Shown here one piece after another: positions 34,508 to 46,040 of a stretch of DNA of 64,000 nucleotides (positions are counted from its first letter, which is position 1; the number at the start of each line of letters is the position of its first letter). Made by a program: the position numbers and the translations under genes. Origin of the DNA: Isoetes taiwanensis (taxonomy: Eukaryota; Streptophyta; Lycopodiopsida; Isoetales; Isoetaceae); contig JAJEKV010000505.1 of assembly GCA_021234155.1 (NCBI GenBank), positions 1-64,000 of the forward strand, written 5' to 3'. A model generated the notes under the pieces. The model was not told the DNA's origin, did no database searches, and worked only from the letters and a program-made list of their open reading frames with translations.

Positions 34508-37167
34508 GAGGATGGGCATCGAATGTCTGCAAAACAACTTGCATCGAAGGATAAGATCATAAAGGAAAATCCGGTGATTATTCGAAGCCAAAGACCTAAT
34601 CCACCATTAATTGAGAATGCAAGGGATGAACCAGCTACTATTGACAATGCATATGATGAGACTGCACGCAACCTTATAGAAGATTTTGCAACTTTTGAGC
34701 AACTCATGGAAGATGTGAACACACACACACACATATGGAGCATCATGACAATGCAACTAATGACAATAATGACCAAGAATATCCAACACAATATGTTGAT
34801 GAATACATCATGAAGGAGGCTTCAAAGAAAAAAATTGTATGAAGGTTGTACAATATCGCAGCTTGTCGGTCCAATCTATCAATACTCAAAGATTCAAGCT
34901 CAAGACAAGATATCCAATATAGCTATTGACGCTTATACTCAAGTACATCTCTCTTCCTTTTGTGTCTATTCTCATAGTTTTGTATTATCTACTAATATAT
35001 AGAATGGGTTTATAGGGAAATTATTGCCGAAGGAAATAACATGCCTAAAAGTCGGCTAAGCGACGCATAAACTAATCAAGGCGCTTTGGTTTTGAGTACT
35101 GAAAAGCATTCACGTAGTGTCCTAATGAATGTATTTTATATTATAAAGATAAGAAGGACTATACGGTTGCCTTATATGTGGATCAGGAAGGTATAAGGAT
35201 GGATTTCAGAGTGATAAAGTCCCCGCTAAAGTATTACATTACTTTCCTATCATTCCAAAGATGAAGCACATGTTTAGAATGAAAGAAAAGGCTGCTCTCA
35301 TGACATGGCATGCACACCACCGTAGCAAGGATGGGATTATGCGTTATCCTGCAGATTCTAGGGCATGGAAATTTATAGAGGAGACATGGTCTGATTTTGC
35401 AACTGAACCTAGGCACATTCGTATGGGGTTGGCAACAGATGGCTTCAATCCATTTTCACAACGAGCGGCCTCTTGGTCAACTTGGCCAGTAATGCTTGTA
35501 AATTACAATATTCCGCCAGATGAATCCATAAAGCGTAGCCACATAATGTTGGTCATGATCATTCCAGGTATTTGCTTTAATATAAATTTAATATCTTTTT
35601 GAAATCGACTAACATTGATTGTGCATATAACAAAGGGCCTTCCCAACCAACGAATTTTGATGTGTACCTTTCTCCGTTAGTTGATGAGCTTCTACAACTA
35701 TGGGATGGAGTGCCAATGGTTGATGCTTCTAGGACAAAATTTACGGGACAAAACTTCATCTTGAGGGGTATTTTGATGTGGACAATGCATGACTACCCAG
35801 GCCTCACCGTATGTACAGGTGTGTGGTTAAATAGCCATTTACAATTTGACATGGTCGCGGATACAACATTTTAAGACCTTACATTGAAATGTAGGACTCC
35901 AAACAAAAGGCAAAATGTGCCGTGTGCGTTGTGGTGAGAAGGTTACGGCTCATTACTCCAAAGAAATGAGGAAGATGGTTTTGAGGGTCACGATAAATTT
36001 CTTCCGAACATCATCCATTGAGGTCGAGAAGAGTTGAAAGCAACGTGACACAAAAGTCAATGACCTCAAAAGATTGGTTTAAGTTGTGGAATAATGTTGA
36101 AGAGAAAGCATGGATTGATGCATTCAATGAGGGGGTGTGTGAAGGACCTGATGATATTGTGATGGATCCTCCTGATGGTATGAAGTGGCTTTCAAGATTT
36201 TATCAATTGCCATATTGGACCGAATTAAAGTTCACGAGCCTATTAGATCCCATGCACATAATAAAAATGTGTGAGAATCAATATGGAAACACATTACGGA
36301 GAGAAAGAAAGACGGAAGGAGCAAGGCAGACCAACTTCAAGTCAAGCCCCGCACAATGTGCTTGGATGAGATCAAACAAACCACCTCCATGGATTCTAAC
36401 AAAGGGTGACTATCAAAAGGTGTGTGCTTCATTAAAATCTCTACGTACTCCAACTGGTTACTCCTCTTCCATGCGCAAATGTTGGACAAAGGGACTCAAG
36501 TCACATGACTTTCACAAGTTACTAGAGGTAAGTTATGCACACTTATTATACTCATTGATGTTTGTTTTTAACTTCACTATTTCTTGCATGTAGGAGTACT
36601 TGCCAATTGTTCTACCAGGTACTCTACCTTCAAACATTTGTGAACCCATTTTCAAGCTAGCCAAACTATGCAGGTATAGCACTTGTACCTTCTCATGGTT
36701 AATAATTCACTTATGTTGATGTTATACCATGTTGTAGGTGGTTGTCATTGAGGGAGATTACCATCAATGACCTACCAGGAATGAGAGAATTAGCAGCTGA
36801 AGTATTGTGCTTATTTGAAAAACAATTTCCCACTAGCTTTTTTGACATCCAAGTGCATTTAATTGTTCATCTGGTCGATGATATCGAGTGGGTTGGTCCA
36901 GTATCATATCGATGGATGTTTTTCCTCGAACGATTTATGAAGGTGCTCAAAGATTTTGTTCGTCAATTAGCAAGACCTGAAGGGAGCATGGCCGAGGGTT
37001 GGATTGCTCAAGATTGTAGATTTGCAGTTTGTCCTTATCTGAACTCAAGAGTTAAAGAAGAATTGAAGCTTCTAGCACCTGACGAGTGTGACGGTAGGCT
37101 ATACAACAAGGGAACAACTTACACATTTGATCGATTGTCTACTTTGCAACCATGTGCCGTGGGATAA
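34508..37167 (+). pseudogene. CACTA transposase TNP2 (Transposase_21 + DUF4218), decayed
   Basis: Segments in order: a 5' exon-like stretch at 34,508-34,813; KKLYEGCTISQL (34,830); EIIAEGNNMPKSRLSDA ending in a stop (about 35,020); CGSGRYKDGFQSDKVPAKVL (about 35,180) and HYFPIIPKMKHMF; then WHAHHRSKDGIMRYPADSRA and FNPFSQRAASWSTWPVMLVN, the core of the Transposase_21 family. IIPG joins PSQPTNFDVYLSPLVDELLQ across an intron (35,570-35,632). LPYWTELKFTSLLDPMHIIK follows at about 36,210, then EYLPIVLPGTLPSN (36,595), and the DUF4218 exon (36,738-37,160) with FFDIQVHLIVHLVDDIEWVG. Frameshifts include one at an AC repeat (34,721-34,733). The protein excises and moves CACTA elements; this copy cannot be functional as it stands. 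Confidence 0.9.
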
Positions 37168-37169
37168 CT

Positions 37170-39388
37170 CTGACCTTTCGGATGCAATCCTGCAATCGAA
37201 CAGTCATTTCGAGTCGTACGATGTCCTGCTTGTTACGAGCCATCGTTGCGCGGCAAGTTTGGAACCGGCGCATGGGGAGGGTTTTTTCGTTCTCCCTCTT
37301 GAGGTCTCTCTTCAAACCCTCGAGGGAACTCTGCACGCAAGCTCTCAACAACTTCAGAGGTAGGGAAGGCTGCCAAATTCTAAACCCTACAGATTTAATA
37401 GGGTTTAGTTATCGGGGAATCAAAACAACTCCATCTGTTAATCCCACCGTTCAAATGGTAGCTTATGTCCCAAGAAATGACCCCGAAAAAAAAAATTGGC
37501 CATCCACCACATGGATGTGCCAATCCCCAAATTTCCCCTTTCTCGACATAGGGGCACGGCAGAAAAATGACTTGTTCCAACAGTTCGGCCAAACTATGGA
37601 GCTCGGAATGGGGTTCTAACTCTGGGCATAAGTCCAAAGCATCCAACTTACTGTAAGAACCAGGTATTATGACCAACAAAGCCAAACTCAAATCGCAAAT
37701 GGCCATAATGTTTGGCTCATCCTTGAATGTTTGATGGTGTAAATAACCATTTAGCCTACAACTCTACGAGAGCATGTGTTAAGAATATGGGTAAGACATG
37801 CCGTATGTTAAGTAAAAGATAAGTTGGGGCAAATCTTGCCTTGTATTTTGGCCACATGGCCTTGGCTACAAAATCCTTGAAAAAGCAATGGCCACTAAAT
37901 TTAAAATGCAAAAATATCTCTAAGGCATCTCGTGTTGTGGCATTATGGGTGATACCATGGCAAGGTATGTCTTAAAAGTAAAATATTTATGTATTTTTAT
38001 ATTTCTAAGGCAAAGCCGTTTACAAAAGAAAAATGGCAAAAAAAAGGGGCCTAAAGCACTTCCTCCTAAATAACTTTTAACACGTGAATTCTAACGAGGT
38101 AAACCTGTGAATGTCGATGATGCCTGGCTTCAGACAAAAAAAAATCGAATTGATCCGTTGCCTTTAATATGGAAAGGGCCTAATGCCGATTAAAGGTTCT
38201 GTTCTGGGATCGCTCTTTATAGATCCAGCAACACTCTCTTCACTGATGACAACATTAATTACTATTGAGTATAATACTAATATAGACCCCATTTTTAATG
38301 TCTTAAAATATACATGTCTATACATTGAATGAAACCATTGAAACGGAAGGAATGTTTTTTTTTATTATTACGTTACATGCAGGACCAACCTTCCAACCGA
38401 ATAACCATTGAACTCCTAATCAACAATTTTTTTGAACCGAATCCATTCTTGGCGGCCCAGTTGCCTGTGTTGAATGGGCAGGAAGGTAGCAGTGGTTCTA
38501 TACACAGGCATAGGCAAGGAGATTCCGGGAAATTTCAAACTTCATTTTTCTTTTAGTCGCTGACGATCCAAGTAGGGAGCAATCGATCTTCAAAGAACAG
38601 GAAGGTAAATCGTGCCATTTGTTTTTTAGAAGAGTGAGCAGCATGCAGCAGCAGACTTAGGTTTCCTTGTATTTCGTCCTCAGAACAACCAAGGAGCAAT
38701 AATCAGGTAAGATTTGCTTCAATGCTTCTAATTTTCTTGCTTTATTTTTGTTTTCCTGAGCATGTTCTGAATGGCTGCCAAAAGTGCTTGTGCTGTCCAT
38801 TTTGCAAGGTTGTTGGCATTATTTCTTAAGTCAATGCTTGTTGGCTCTTGCAGTTCAACTTCGTTACCATCCCTCAGAGCTACTTTGTTACCATCCCTCA
38901 GGCAATCGAGGTAAAACAGTCAAATCTCTTCCAATTCTGCACAAAACGCTAAAGGACTAGGAGGATTGGGTCTGTCAATCCAATTTTGCACCTTCTGCAT
39001 TTTGGATATTCCCATTAGGTCACTTGTTGGAATTGCTTAGCTATTTCGCTTGAATTTATCATAGGAGTGTTTCAGTCCGCGCGTATCTTTCTATAAACCA
39101 GATACCTTGCTGGATTTGAATGCGACTTTTTGCAGGAACATTTAGCAATTGAAGCTTTTAAAGCGGTATCCACCGTCTCACAGATTTTTGAGGGGAAACC
39201 GTTAACAGATGATTAAGGTTTTTTAATCCAAAGGACTAGAAGTTGATTTTGATAATAGTAAAACTTTGTCTTGCCCTAGGGCTCAGTTATTTATGCAAAG
39301 AGTTGAGGCCAAGGAAACAAATGGTGCTGTACACTTTAAAATAATAAAAAGTCTTGAATTACTGTAGGTCTTGGGTTGAGAAAAGCTG
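37170..39388. other. CACTA interior, no assigned gene
   Basis: Transposase similarity ends near 37,170. Frames at 37,152-37,619 (plus) and 37,395-37,706 (minus) overlap antisense and have no motif. 38,600-38,950 looks like 5' exon/intron sequence (donor-like CAG|GTAAGA at 38,703; a 22-bp near-duplicate of TTACCATCCCTCAG near 38,870-38,900) and may be the upstream part of the captured kinase gene, which is inference. Confidence 0.35.
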
Positions 39389-39471
39389 ATGTATTTATTT
39401 CTTAGCTTTCATGCATTGAAGTCAGATATCTTGTATGCTTCTTCTAATTATTCTAAGTTTTTGGGTTTCAG

Positions 39472-39922
39472 AGATCTGAAGGCAAGCAGTGTGCTTCTAG
39501 ATGCAGATTTTGAGGTAAAGTTAGGGAGCTTAAGCAAGTTAAGTGAGCAACAGGACGAGGGCTGCAGGATGTATGACTTATTCTGTTATGGTAAAGTTCT
39601 GCTAGATATATTGTCAGGATTAGATGTGAGTGACTCGCCTGATGCATACACAGATGCATGGTTCAGGAAAGCCCTGCCATTTATGGATTATCAACACCAG
39701 CATTCTTTTGTCAGATTCATAGACCCAACTCTGGTTCTAGACGAGGATCATCTTAAAGAAGTAATGGTAGTGGCTGTTCTTGCTAGGCAATGTCTTGAAC
39801 CCCATCTGGATGAAAGCTTTGGAATAGGTTTTGTGCTTGAATGCTTGAAAAATCCACAGGTTTTGCCTGAAAAGTGGACCAAGCTGGACAGATTTATGGT
39901 TGAATTTAATGGGCAGGCCTAA
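39472..39922 (+). pseudogene. Captured LRR receptor-like kinase fragment (C-terminal lobe)
   Basis: An exon starts after an acceptor (TTTCAG, ending 39,471) and runs open to a TAA at 39,920-39,922. It reads DLKASSVLLDADFEVKLGSL, then YDLFCYGKVLLDILSGLDVS, then EVMVVAVLARQCLEPHLDES, then LECLKNPQ. This is the activation-loop to C-terminal part of a plant leucine-rich-repeat receptor kinase. It looks most like the group of At2g16250, whose members also lack a normal DFG (here KLGS). The N-terminal lobe, LRRs and membrane span are absent. It lies inside the CACTA element and ends in its natural stop, so the element seems to have taken up a genomic piece with its splice site. Confidence 0.75.
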
Positions 39923-40331
39923 TTTTGTCTGTAATCTGTCTGAAGCTGGCTGGCTGTGGCATCGTTTTCGATCTGTGAGACTGCAAAAATTTGCAGGTTG
40001 CTTGTCATGTACGTAGTGTTTTCCCTTGTCTCTCCTATCCAGACGTGTATTCAGCATATTGTTGGAAGACTACGTACCATCTCTGCCAACGCTTCCCATA
40101 AAGAAAACAAATATTACACATTGCCATGGATATTTAAATCCAAATCTCGAAAAAGTTCGCCGGTGTTGATAACTTAAGAAGAATATGGCCCAACTTTTCT
40201 TATGTCTTTATCAACTTTGGAGCTGAAGATGATGTCTTTGGCTATGTCCCTAGGCATATCGCTACCTGGTTATCACTTACCCACCGTATTGATTTGAAAT
40301 TCATCCCATAGCTTTATATTGTTTTTTTATG

Positions 40332-40646
40332 TCATTTAGCTTTGATTTTGTTCTCAAGGGTGAGTCTCAACGAAATCTCCTTTTGCAATTCAGCAGATAG
40401 CTTGGCTACGCTATTTTCACCATGCTCGACCTTTTCATTTGCTGCCTTTAGGTCTCCTTCCAGAACTGCAGATTTTGATAGAGAATCTTGTAACTGTTGC
40501 TCAATCTTCTCTAAAGATTCCTTTGTGCCCTGACAAACTTGTAACAAATTAGCAGTATGATTATTGGCTGCTTCAAGTGCTGAATCACGTTCCTGCAAGG
40601 CTGTCCGAAGTTCCAGAATGTGCTCTTCAAGTGCCTTAATTTTCTG
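40332..40646 (-). pseudogene. Captured exon encoding a coiled coil
   Basis: On the minus strand an acceptor-like TTTTGTGGCAG precedes the frame, which runs open for about 100 codons: KIKALEEHILELRTALQERD, then NNHTANLLQVCQGTKESLEK, then LQDSLSKSAVLEGDLKAANE, ending in a stop after LRLTLENKIKAK. Leu and other hydrophobic residues at heptad spacing give a clear coiled coil. I do not recognise the parent gene. It lies in the opposite orientation to the kinase piece, about 410 bp away, which implies separate capture events. A normal part of the element is less likely but possible. Confidence 0.55.
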
Positions 40647-41148
40647 CCACAAAATTTAGTCGGATGTCAAAGATAAAAAATGAAAAGCGCATCTGCATAC
40701 AATATGGAACAGTTCAGATGTATGAAATGCCTGCGCAATATAGTCAAGCCAGTTGTCAGCTGAAGGATGTGTAACCAGGACTTGTAAGTGTTTGTTATGT
40801 TGTTGATGCTTACTGTTTTGGGTTCCAAATTAAGCAAAGTATGAGCAGAATATACTCCAGCAACTATAGCATTGGCATATACAAAGATGTTTTAAGTTTC
40901 TTGCAATATGGTTTGCATATAAAAATGTTATCAATGGTCATGCAATTCTAGCGGTCTTACATTCTATTACCTTACTATTATTTGTTGTTTGCCTTATCTT
41001 GCAGCCCACCTCTTCTAGACTGCAGCTGCGATTAAGAAGGTGCCAGCTTCTATACGATTTGGAATTCTTGTAAAATCACTCCCATGTGTCTATCTGTGTT
41101 GCTTATATGCCGCTATGTATGTACTTACCTTTTTTGTTCATTTACTAG

Positions 41149-41497
41149 TATGAAATGTATGATCAACCTCCGTCGGAAGAGGAATCTCGTCTTAGCAGTA
41201 CTCTCAACTTCTGTAAGATGCAAAAGCATCTAGCAAGGCATGGCATTTGGCCAGTAGAGGAGCGACATCGAAAGGTAATTTTTTCTAGATTATGAAATTA
41301 GTAACGAATTCATAATTTAATTTTATATCATTTTTCTTGTGTAGGCTATTGAGCAATTGCTTCTTCTGGATGATATGGAAGTACAAGCTGATAATGAAGG
41401 TCTACCTAATAACGTTGAACAAGATGATATTTATGCACATCAAAATTATGATGATGAGCATGATGGTAGTGGTGCAGCAGGCAGCTATGCTTGCTGA
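41149..41497 (+). CDS. 3' exons of the CACTA element's second gene
   Basis: One exon (41,149-41,274, after TTTACTAG and before GTAATT) reads YEMYDQPPSEEESRLSSTLN and ends RHGIWPVEERHRK. It joins across a 70-bp intron to 41,345-41,497, reading AIEQLLLLDDMEVQADNEGL and ending in TGA. The join keeps the frame. AATAAA follows at about 41,522. The position next to the right subterminal repeats suits the second (regulatory, TNPA-like) gene of EnSpm elements or the end of a fused product. The earlier exons were not found, so the gene is partial in what I can see. Confidence 0.5.
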
Positions 41498-41569
41498 AAC
41501 AATATTGTATTTCTTTTGAATTAATAAAATTTTTCTTTTTGTTATGTTTTACTAATTCGTCCAATTTTT

Positions 41570-41860
41570 TTTTGTAACGGTTCATGAACTTGTAACGCGT
41601 TGCAAGGATCTTTTTTTTTTTAATATTGTTATTTGCAATGCGTTTCAATATTGAAACGCGTTTCTGTTTTAATTCTTTTGAAACGCATTGCAAGTTATTG
41701 ACGCTGCTTTCAAACTTGTTATGCGTTATAAATCCGTTATGCGGCGTTTCAATTGACCCCATCATTAAGTAACTTCGATCAAATCAACATTGTAACGCTT
41801 ATTTTTAATTATATTATAATATTATTTTAGTTCAAAAAGCGTATCAAAAAGCGTTACAAG
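41570..41860. repeat. Right subterminal repeats of the CACTA element
   Basis: Same words as the left end, for example TTGTAACGCGTTGCAA and ATTGAAACGCGTTTC. About ten copies, both orientations. Confidence 0.8.
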
Positions 41861-41881
41861 CATAGGGGTTTTCTTCTAGTG

Positions 41882-41884
41882 CAT
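41882..41884. repeat. CACTA target duplication CAT, right
   Basis: CAT directly follows the TAGTG terminus at 41,877-41,881. Confidence 0.75.
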
Positions 41885-42732
41885 GCTTAAGGTAATAGCT
41901 TCTTTTAGCATAACCTATAGGTCTTGATATTCCATGGGGTCATATGTTAATCCCCCAACAACCCAAACGTGATGACATGGTGCCCAATTCCTAGTCGAAT
42001 CCGACGCTTACCTTTAGGTTTGCGCAGGTTGTCAAAAATCGCCGTTGGTGCGATTGGAATAGTGGCACACAAGGTGACATGGCAATGATATGGCACTAGA
42101 AATAATGAGGTGGCATCAAAAAGAGCAAGCTTTTTTTTTTTTTTAGGAGAAAGTGACTATATGCAATGGGAGTGACATGGCATGAGTATGATGAGGTGGC
42201 ATGAGTATGATGATGTGGTGAGGTGGCAAAATATGAAGGTGTGGAAAAATGAAGAATGTGCATAGACAATTTGACAACTTTTTTAAAAACATATTTCTCC
42301 ATGGTGACATGGCATTTTTTTTGGATGGTGTGACATGTCACATGACGACCAAGCATTTTTATGAACTTTAGATAGAAAATGACTAGGCCAATTTTTTGAA
42401 AAGGGTTTTTCTTAGTGCCCGTAAATTCCCTTGCCAATTCCTTTATGAAATGTTAAAAGTTGTCATATTTCTTGGAAAAATGCTTAGTCATCATGTTCAC
42501 ATCATCTTATCTTGCCATGTCGCCCAAACATTGCCACAACACCCCATGAAAGACCAAGACTATACTTCATTCTTGTTTGGCCTTGCTTACTTCACATGAC
42601 ACTAGAAACGTGTGCCCGGCGATGCCGGGCATTAGTCATGGATGTTTGGAATGAGTAGAAGTGGTGGAGTTTGTAGATAAAATAACCTTCTTAGGTCCTC
42701 AAATGTATCCTAGACAATAGCAACATTCTTTT
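41885..42732. other. No supported gene; GAGGTGGCATGA repeats
   Basis: Short words such as GAGGTGGCATGAGTATGATG recur between 42,100 and 42,240. No credible coding frame. Confidence 0.4.
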
Positions 42733-43008
42733 GGGTGAAAGCATGTTAGGGCCTACATAAAAAATTACCAAAAAGGTACTTTTCTGTGTACTTCTGTGCA
42801 AGTACATAATTGTATTTTAAAGTACCTAGACTACAAGATTGACTAAAAGAAATTGTGTTATGTTCAAGAGTAGTAGTACATACATGTTGTAAAGGTACTT
42901 TGTGATGTCAAGAAGATGTTAAGAACTCAAATATATCATCATCTTTGACTACCCAGAGTATTTTCCAGGTAGTTTCCAAAACATGTAGGCCCTAACATGC
43001 TCTTACCC
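42733..43008. mobile_element. 276-bp MITE with 26-bp inverted repeats
   Basis: The left end GGGTGAAAGCATGTTAGGGC (42,733) matches the reverse complement of the right end GGGTAAGAGCATGTTAGGGC (43,008). The inner 18 bases GCATGTTAGGGCCTACAT are perfect. TTTT flanks both sides, but as a homopolymer it is weak evidence for a duplication. The interior is non-coding. Confidence 0.75.
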
Positions 43009-44600
43009 TTTTATGGTTAAGTTCCAACCGTACTATTATAGTCATGTTACTATTTTAGTCTATTTGGGTTATGGCAACTTACAATTATGACTTGGGTTAA
43101 CATGAGAATGTTGCACATGAGCAAATATTCATTTTTTCTTTAAATCTAACAATAGACTATTGTTTTAAGCAAATTCCAATATGTAAATTTGACCAAGGGA
43201 GCCAAAAACTAAATATAGATTTCTACTATCTAAAGGAAAAATGTCTTCAAATATATGCTTCAATTCCTACTAAAGAAAAATGTTCAAAGTTCTTTAATGC
43301 TAAGATGTGTGACAAAACCATTGCTAACTTGTTTGTATTTTAATGCTAATGAATCAATGGTCTTGTTAACATTCATATACATTTGTGCTAACAAATATTT
43401 GCTTTATATTGCTCTCTTGAGTCTTGCTCAGTCTATCACCTTTCTATTTTACAACTCCTATACCACGTCCATGGACATGACCATGGCCCTTCTCAACATG
43501 TTATCTTTCTATGCTTAGCTTTGATGGTACACAACTTAATTGTGGTTAGGGAATCCAAAATTTCCACTTTGAACACAAATAACCAGAATCTAGTCAGTGC
43601 ATTAATGACGGTCTTGTATTTTCTGTAAGTATATTTTCCATCTTTATACTTCATCTTTTTAAAAAGAGTTGTCATAAATCTCGCTCCAAGCTTAGCTTTT
43701 GCAAATCCTACATAACATAACAATAATGAATTTATTTCAGAAAGCATTGCCTAAATATAAAAAGTTCTTGATGGTGCAAACCAGATTGAAAATGTTGTTC
43801 TCAATGTGACGTAACAACAAACGATGGCTATATATGCAAATAAGCAATCAATGCGCCATAGAACTTAAAAGAGTAATTTATTCCCATGCACATCTTTGGA
43901 AGATATATTATGCATAGATGTTGAACGCATGCAATTTCAAGAAAGATACTAAGGAAGAAGTACCTTGAACCACCAAACATATAGTCACAAAAAAGGCCAC
44001 CAAAACCCAATTCAAGAAAGATAAAAAAAAAAGAATTACTCTGAACCACAAACATATTGTCACAAAAAGGCCACCAAAACCTAGAGAAGCAAAGGTTCGC
44101 GATCACGTCAAGAGGGAAATGCTTTTATCATCCCATTTGGGAATGCGTTTGGAAGAGACTCCTTGGCAAACTCCTAAAAAATACAAAACCTGTATGAGAA
44201 ACATGTTTCCAACTACCTATTTGTAAGCATAAAATGGTAATTGCATGATTCAAAGACCCAACCTAAATGGTTGTACTTGATTTTACATGTGACTTGGACT
44301 TGATTAATTGGAAGAAATCTAGATAGACATCATGTATTATACAAATGTAGTTAGTCAAAATACGGGGTGTATATCCTCTAAGAACAAACACATCCCTGAT
44401 GGTCTTCAGAAGTATGTTGTCAAGGTTATCATTTCTGCTTACATCAACATTATGTCATTTTTGCATTTGGATTTTTGTTACCTGATCTCAACTCTTAGCA
44501 TAAGCCAAGCGATCGTGGTTGAAGCTCCTGCATCCACAATCGATGGTATCTCCATCCGGGTTTTGCAGTCGCGTGTATTGCCTAGCCTCTATAGAAAGTT
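43009..44600. other. No supported gene
   Basis: AT-rich. 43,980-44,090 holds a short direct duplication (CACAAAAAGGCCACCAAAACC, given in part). Frames of 80-90 codons carry no motif. Confidence 0.4.
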
Positions 44601-44631
44601 AGGCCACTGATCGAAGCGACGCCAAGCGGGC

Positions 44632-46040
44632 ACCATATGTCGCTTCTTCCCGCCATATCTAGCTTCGGGGGACCTTCAAGGATCCATTTTGCCATAATTT
44701 TCCTGATATCGGCTAGCTTTACACCATCAGTTCTGAAAAAGTCCCCATGCACTACAAAAATTGGTCATTCAAAACATGTGCTAGTGGCAAACAATATTTC
44801 GAGAAAATCCGTCATTGTCTGGTTGTATTTGTGATTCACTTCACCATCAAACCCATAAATCTTGTTCATGCACTTGCTCTCATGATTATCTCCGATAAGT
44901 ACAAGCATAGGGACATGAAAATAACTGAAGTATATTTGTTTGGTATTGAAAGAGCAAACTGTCATACAACAATACACCAAGGATAAAACATTTGAACGCT
45001 TAAGAGTGTCAAAATGACTTTCAGAGAAAATGATCCATGGTCTACAAAGTCCCCATTGAAGAGGTAAGGATTAGTGGTCGGATGGATAACCATTCAGCTC
45101 AAATATGTGAAGGGTAAGGATTCGTGTCGATGGATAACCATTCAGCTCAAATATGTGAAGCCAATCATAATATCGCAAAATAGTAAAAGCACGATCGTAA
45201 ACATATTTCTTATGTGAACTTCTAGAGTGTTAATATATGCGTATGTATATAAGTAACACAAGACTAAAAAAGCGTATTCTTTATTGAGAAATGTCACATG
45301 CAATGACCTGTCCATGAATATCACCACAGATAATGAAGTTGCCATTGCCATTGTCCGGTTGAAGTAGGAAGGAAGAGAAGCAATTCCTTTTCGCAATAGA
45401 ATCTAAAAAGGCATATCCGCAGAAATCCATCATCTTGATTTTTGAAGTCTTCCATCATCTTTTAATAAAATCCGGTGTCAAGTCCCCTTCAATCCGAAAG
45501 CACCAAGATAGGAATCGCGGAACCTTTGTAAAAATGTGCATATCACAATGTCAATTCCAAGAAAAGCATTAGCCAAGCAATATATTAAAATTTCGTAATA
45601 AAAGATGTACCTATTGCTTCAAGATTTATAGATTCAAGCAACAAAAATGTCTCGTGCTCTACATGATATTGCCTCCTCAAATCCCATTCTTTGGAGAGCT
45701 TTTTCACATTCTCTAAGTTTCTTGGATGCATCCTGAATCTCTTGGGACAATTCTCGCAGATCTACCAAAAATGCATGCAAGTACCGTAATTAATGTCACA
45801 ATATACAAATAAACAATTACAAAATAAAATCCCAATCGATTTTGGCATCCATTTTTCCACCAGCCATATTTACCGATCATTAGGGCAAAACCGTAGAAAT
45901 TGTATCGGCGCCATGTTGTTTTGCATGAAGAAATCCAAATACACATAAGCATCTTCGATTCCGGGATGAACTGCAGGTTGTGTAAGCCCGAAACCAATGG
46001 TCCATTTGAGCATCTTCGTATTTGAGCATCTCGAGCCCGC
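44632..46040 (-). pseudogene. Protein phosphatase 5 (TPR-PPP) pseudogene, introns retained
   Basis: Minus-strand blocks in PP5 order. RFCPNDR (about 45,875) equals the end of the third TPR. ASKKLRECEKALQRMGFEEA (about 45,650-45,750) is the helix after the TPRs. IEGDLTPDFIK (about 45,480) is the linker. PDNGNGNFIICGDIHGQ (about 45,310-45,360) contains the GDxHG metal site. [14 protein letters not shown] (about 45,030-45,070) is the GDxVDRG motif with Arg changed to His. GDNHESKCMNKIYGFDGEVN (about 44,835-44,895) is the GNHE region. FVVHGDFFRTDGVKLADIRK (about 44,690-44,765) is the HGG region with Gly changed. The C-terminal third of the catalytic domain is missing. Intron-like gaps remain between blocks, so this is a DNA-level copy, not a retrocopy. 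Intact PP5 is a Ser/Thr phosphatase working with Hsp90. Stops and lost residues make this one dead. Confidence 0.85.
45059..45165. repeat. Tandem duplication of about 55 bp in the pseudogene intron
   Basis: GGATGGATAACCATTCAGCT... at about 45,079 recurs as CGATGGATAACCATTCAGCT at about 45,128, both followed by CAAATATGTGAAG. It begins at the edge of the PYLFNGD exon of the PP5 pseudogene. Confidence 0.75.

Larger units (their letters stand above)
32671..41881. mobile_element. 9.21-kb CACTA (EnSpm) transposon with captured gene pieces
   Basis: The left end is CACTAATAGAATTTAGGGGG (32,671). The reverse complement of the right end is CACTAGAAGAAAACCCCTAT (41,881). CAT flanks both ends (32,668-32,670; 41,882-41,884), the 3-bp duplication expected for CACTA elements. 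Subterminal regions (about 32,695-33,005 and 41,570-41,860) are packed with short repeats of the form AAACGCGTTACAA, in both orientations, as is usual for transposase binding in this superfamily. Inside are a decayed TNP2 transposase (34.5-37.17 kb), the 3' exons of a second gene (41.15-41.50 kb), and unrelated gene pieces at 39.4-39.9 kb and 40.3-40.65 kb. Confidence 0.9.

Noticed and set aside
37152-37706. Frames of 155 and 103 codons on both strands after the CACTA transposase
   Set aside because: They overlap antisense with no motif or splice support; more likely shadows of diverged element sequence.
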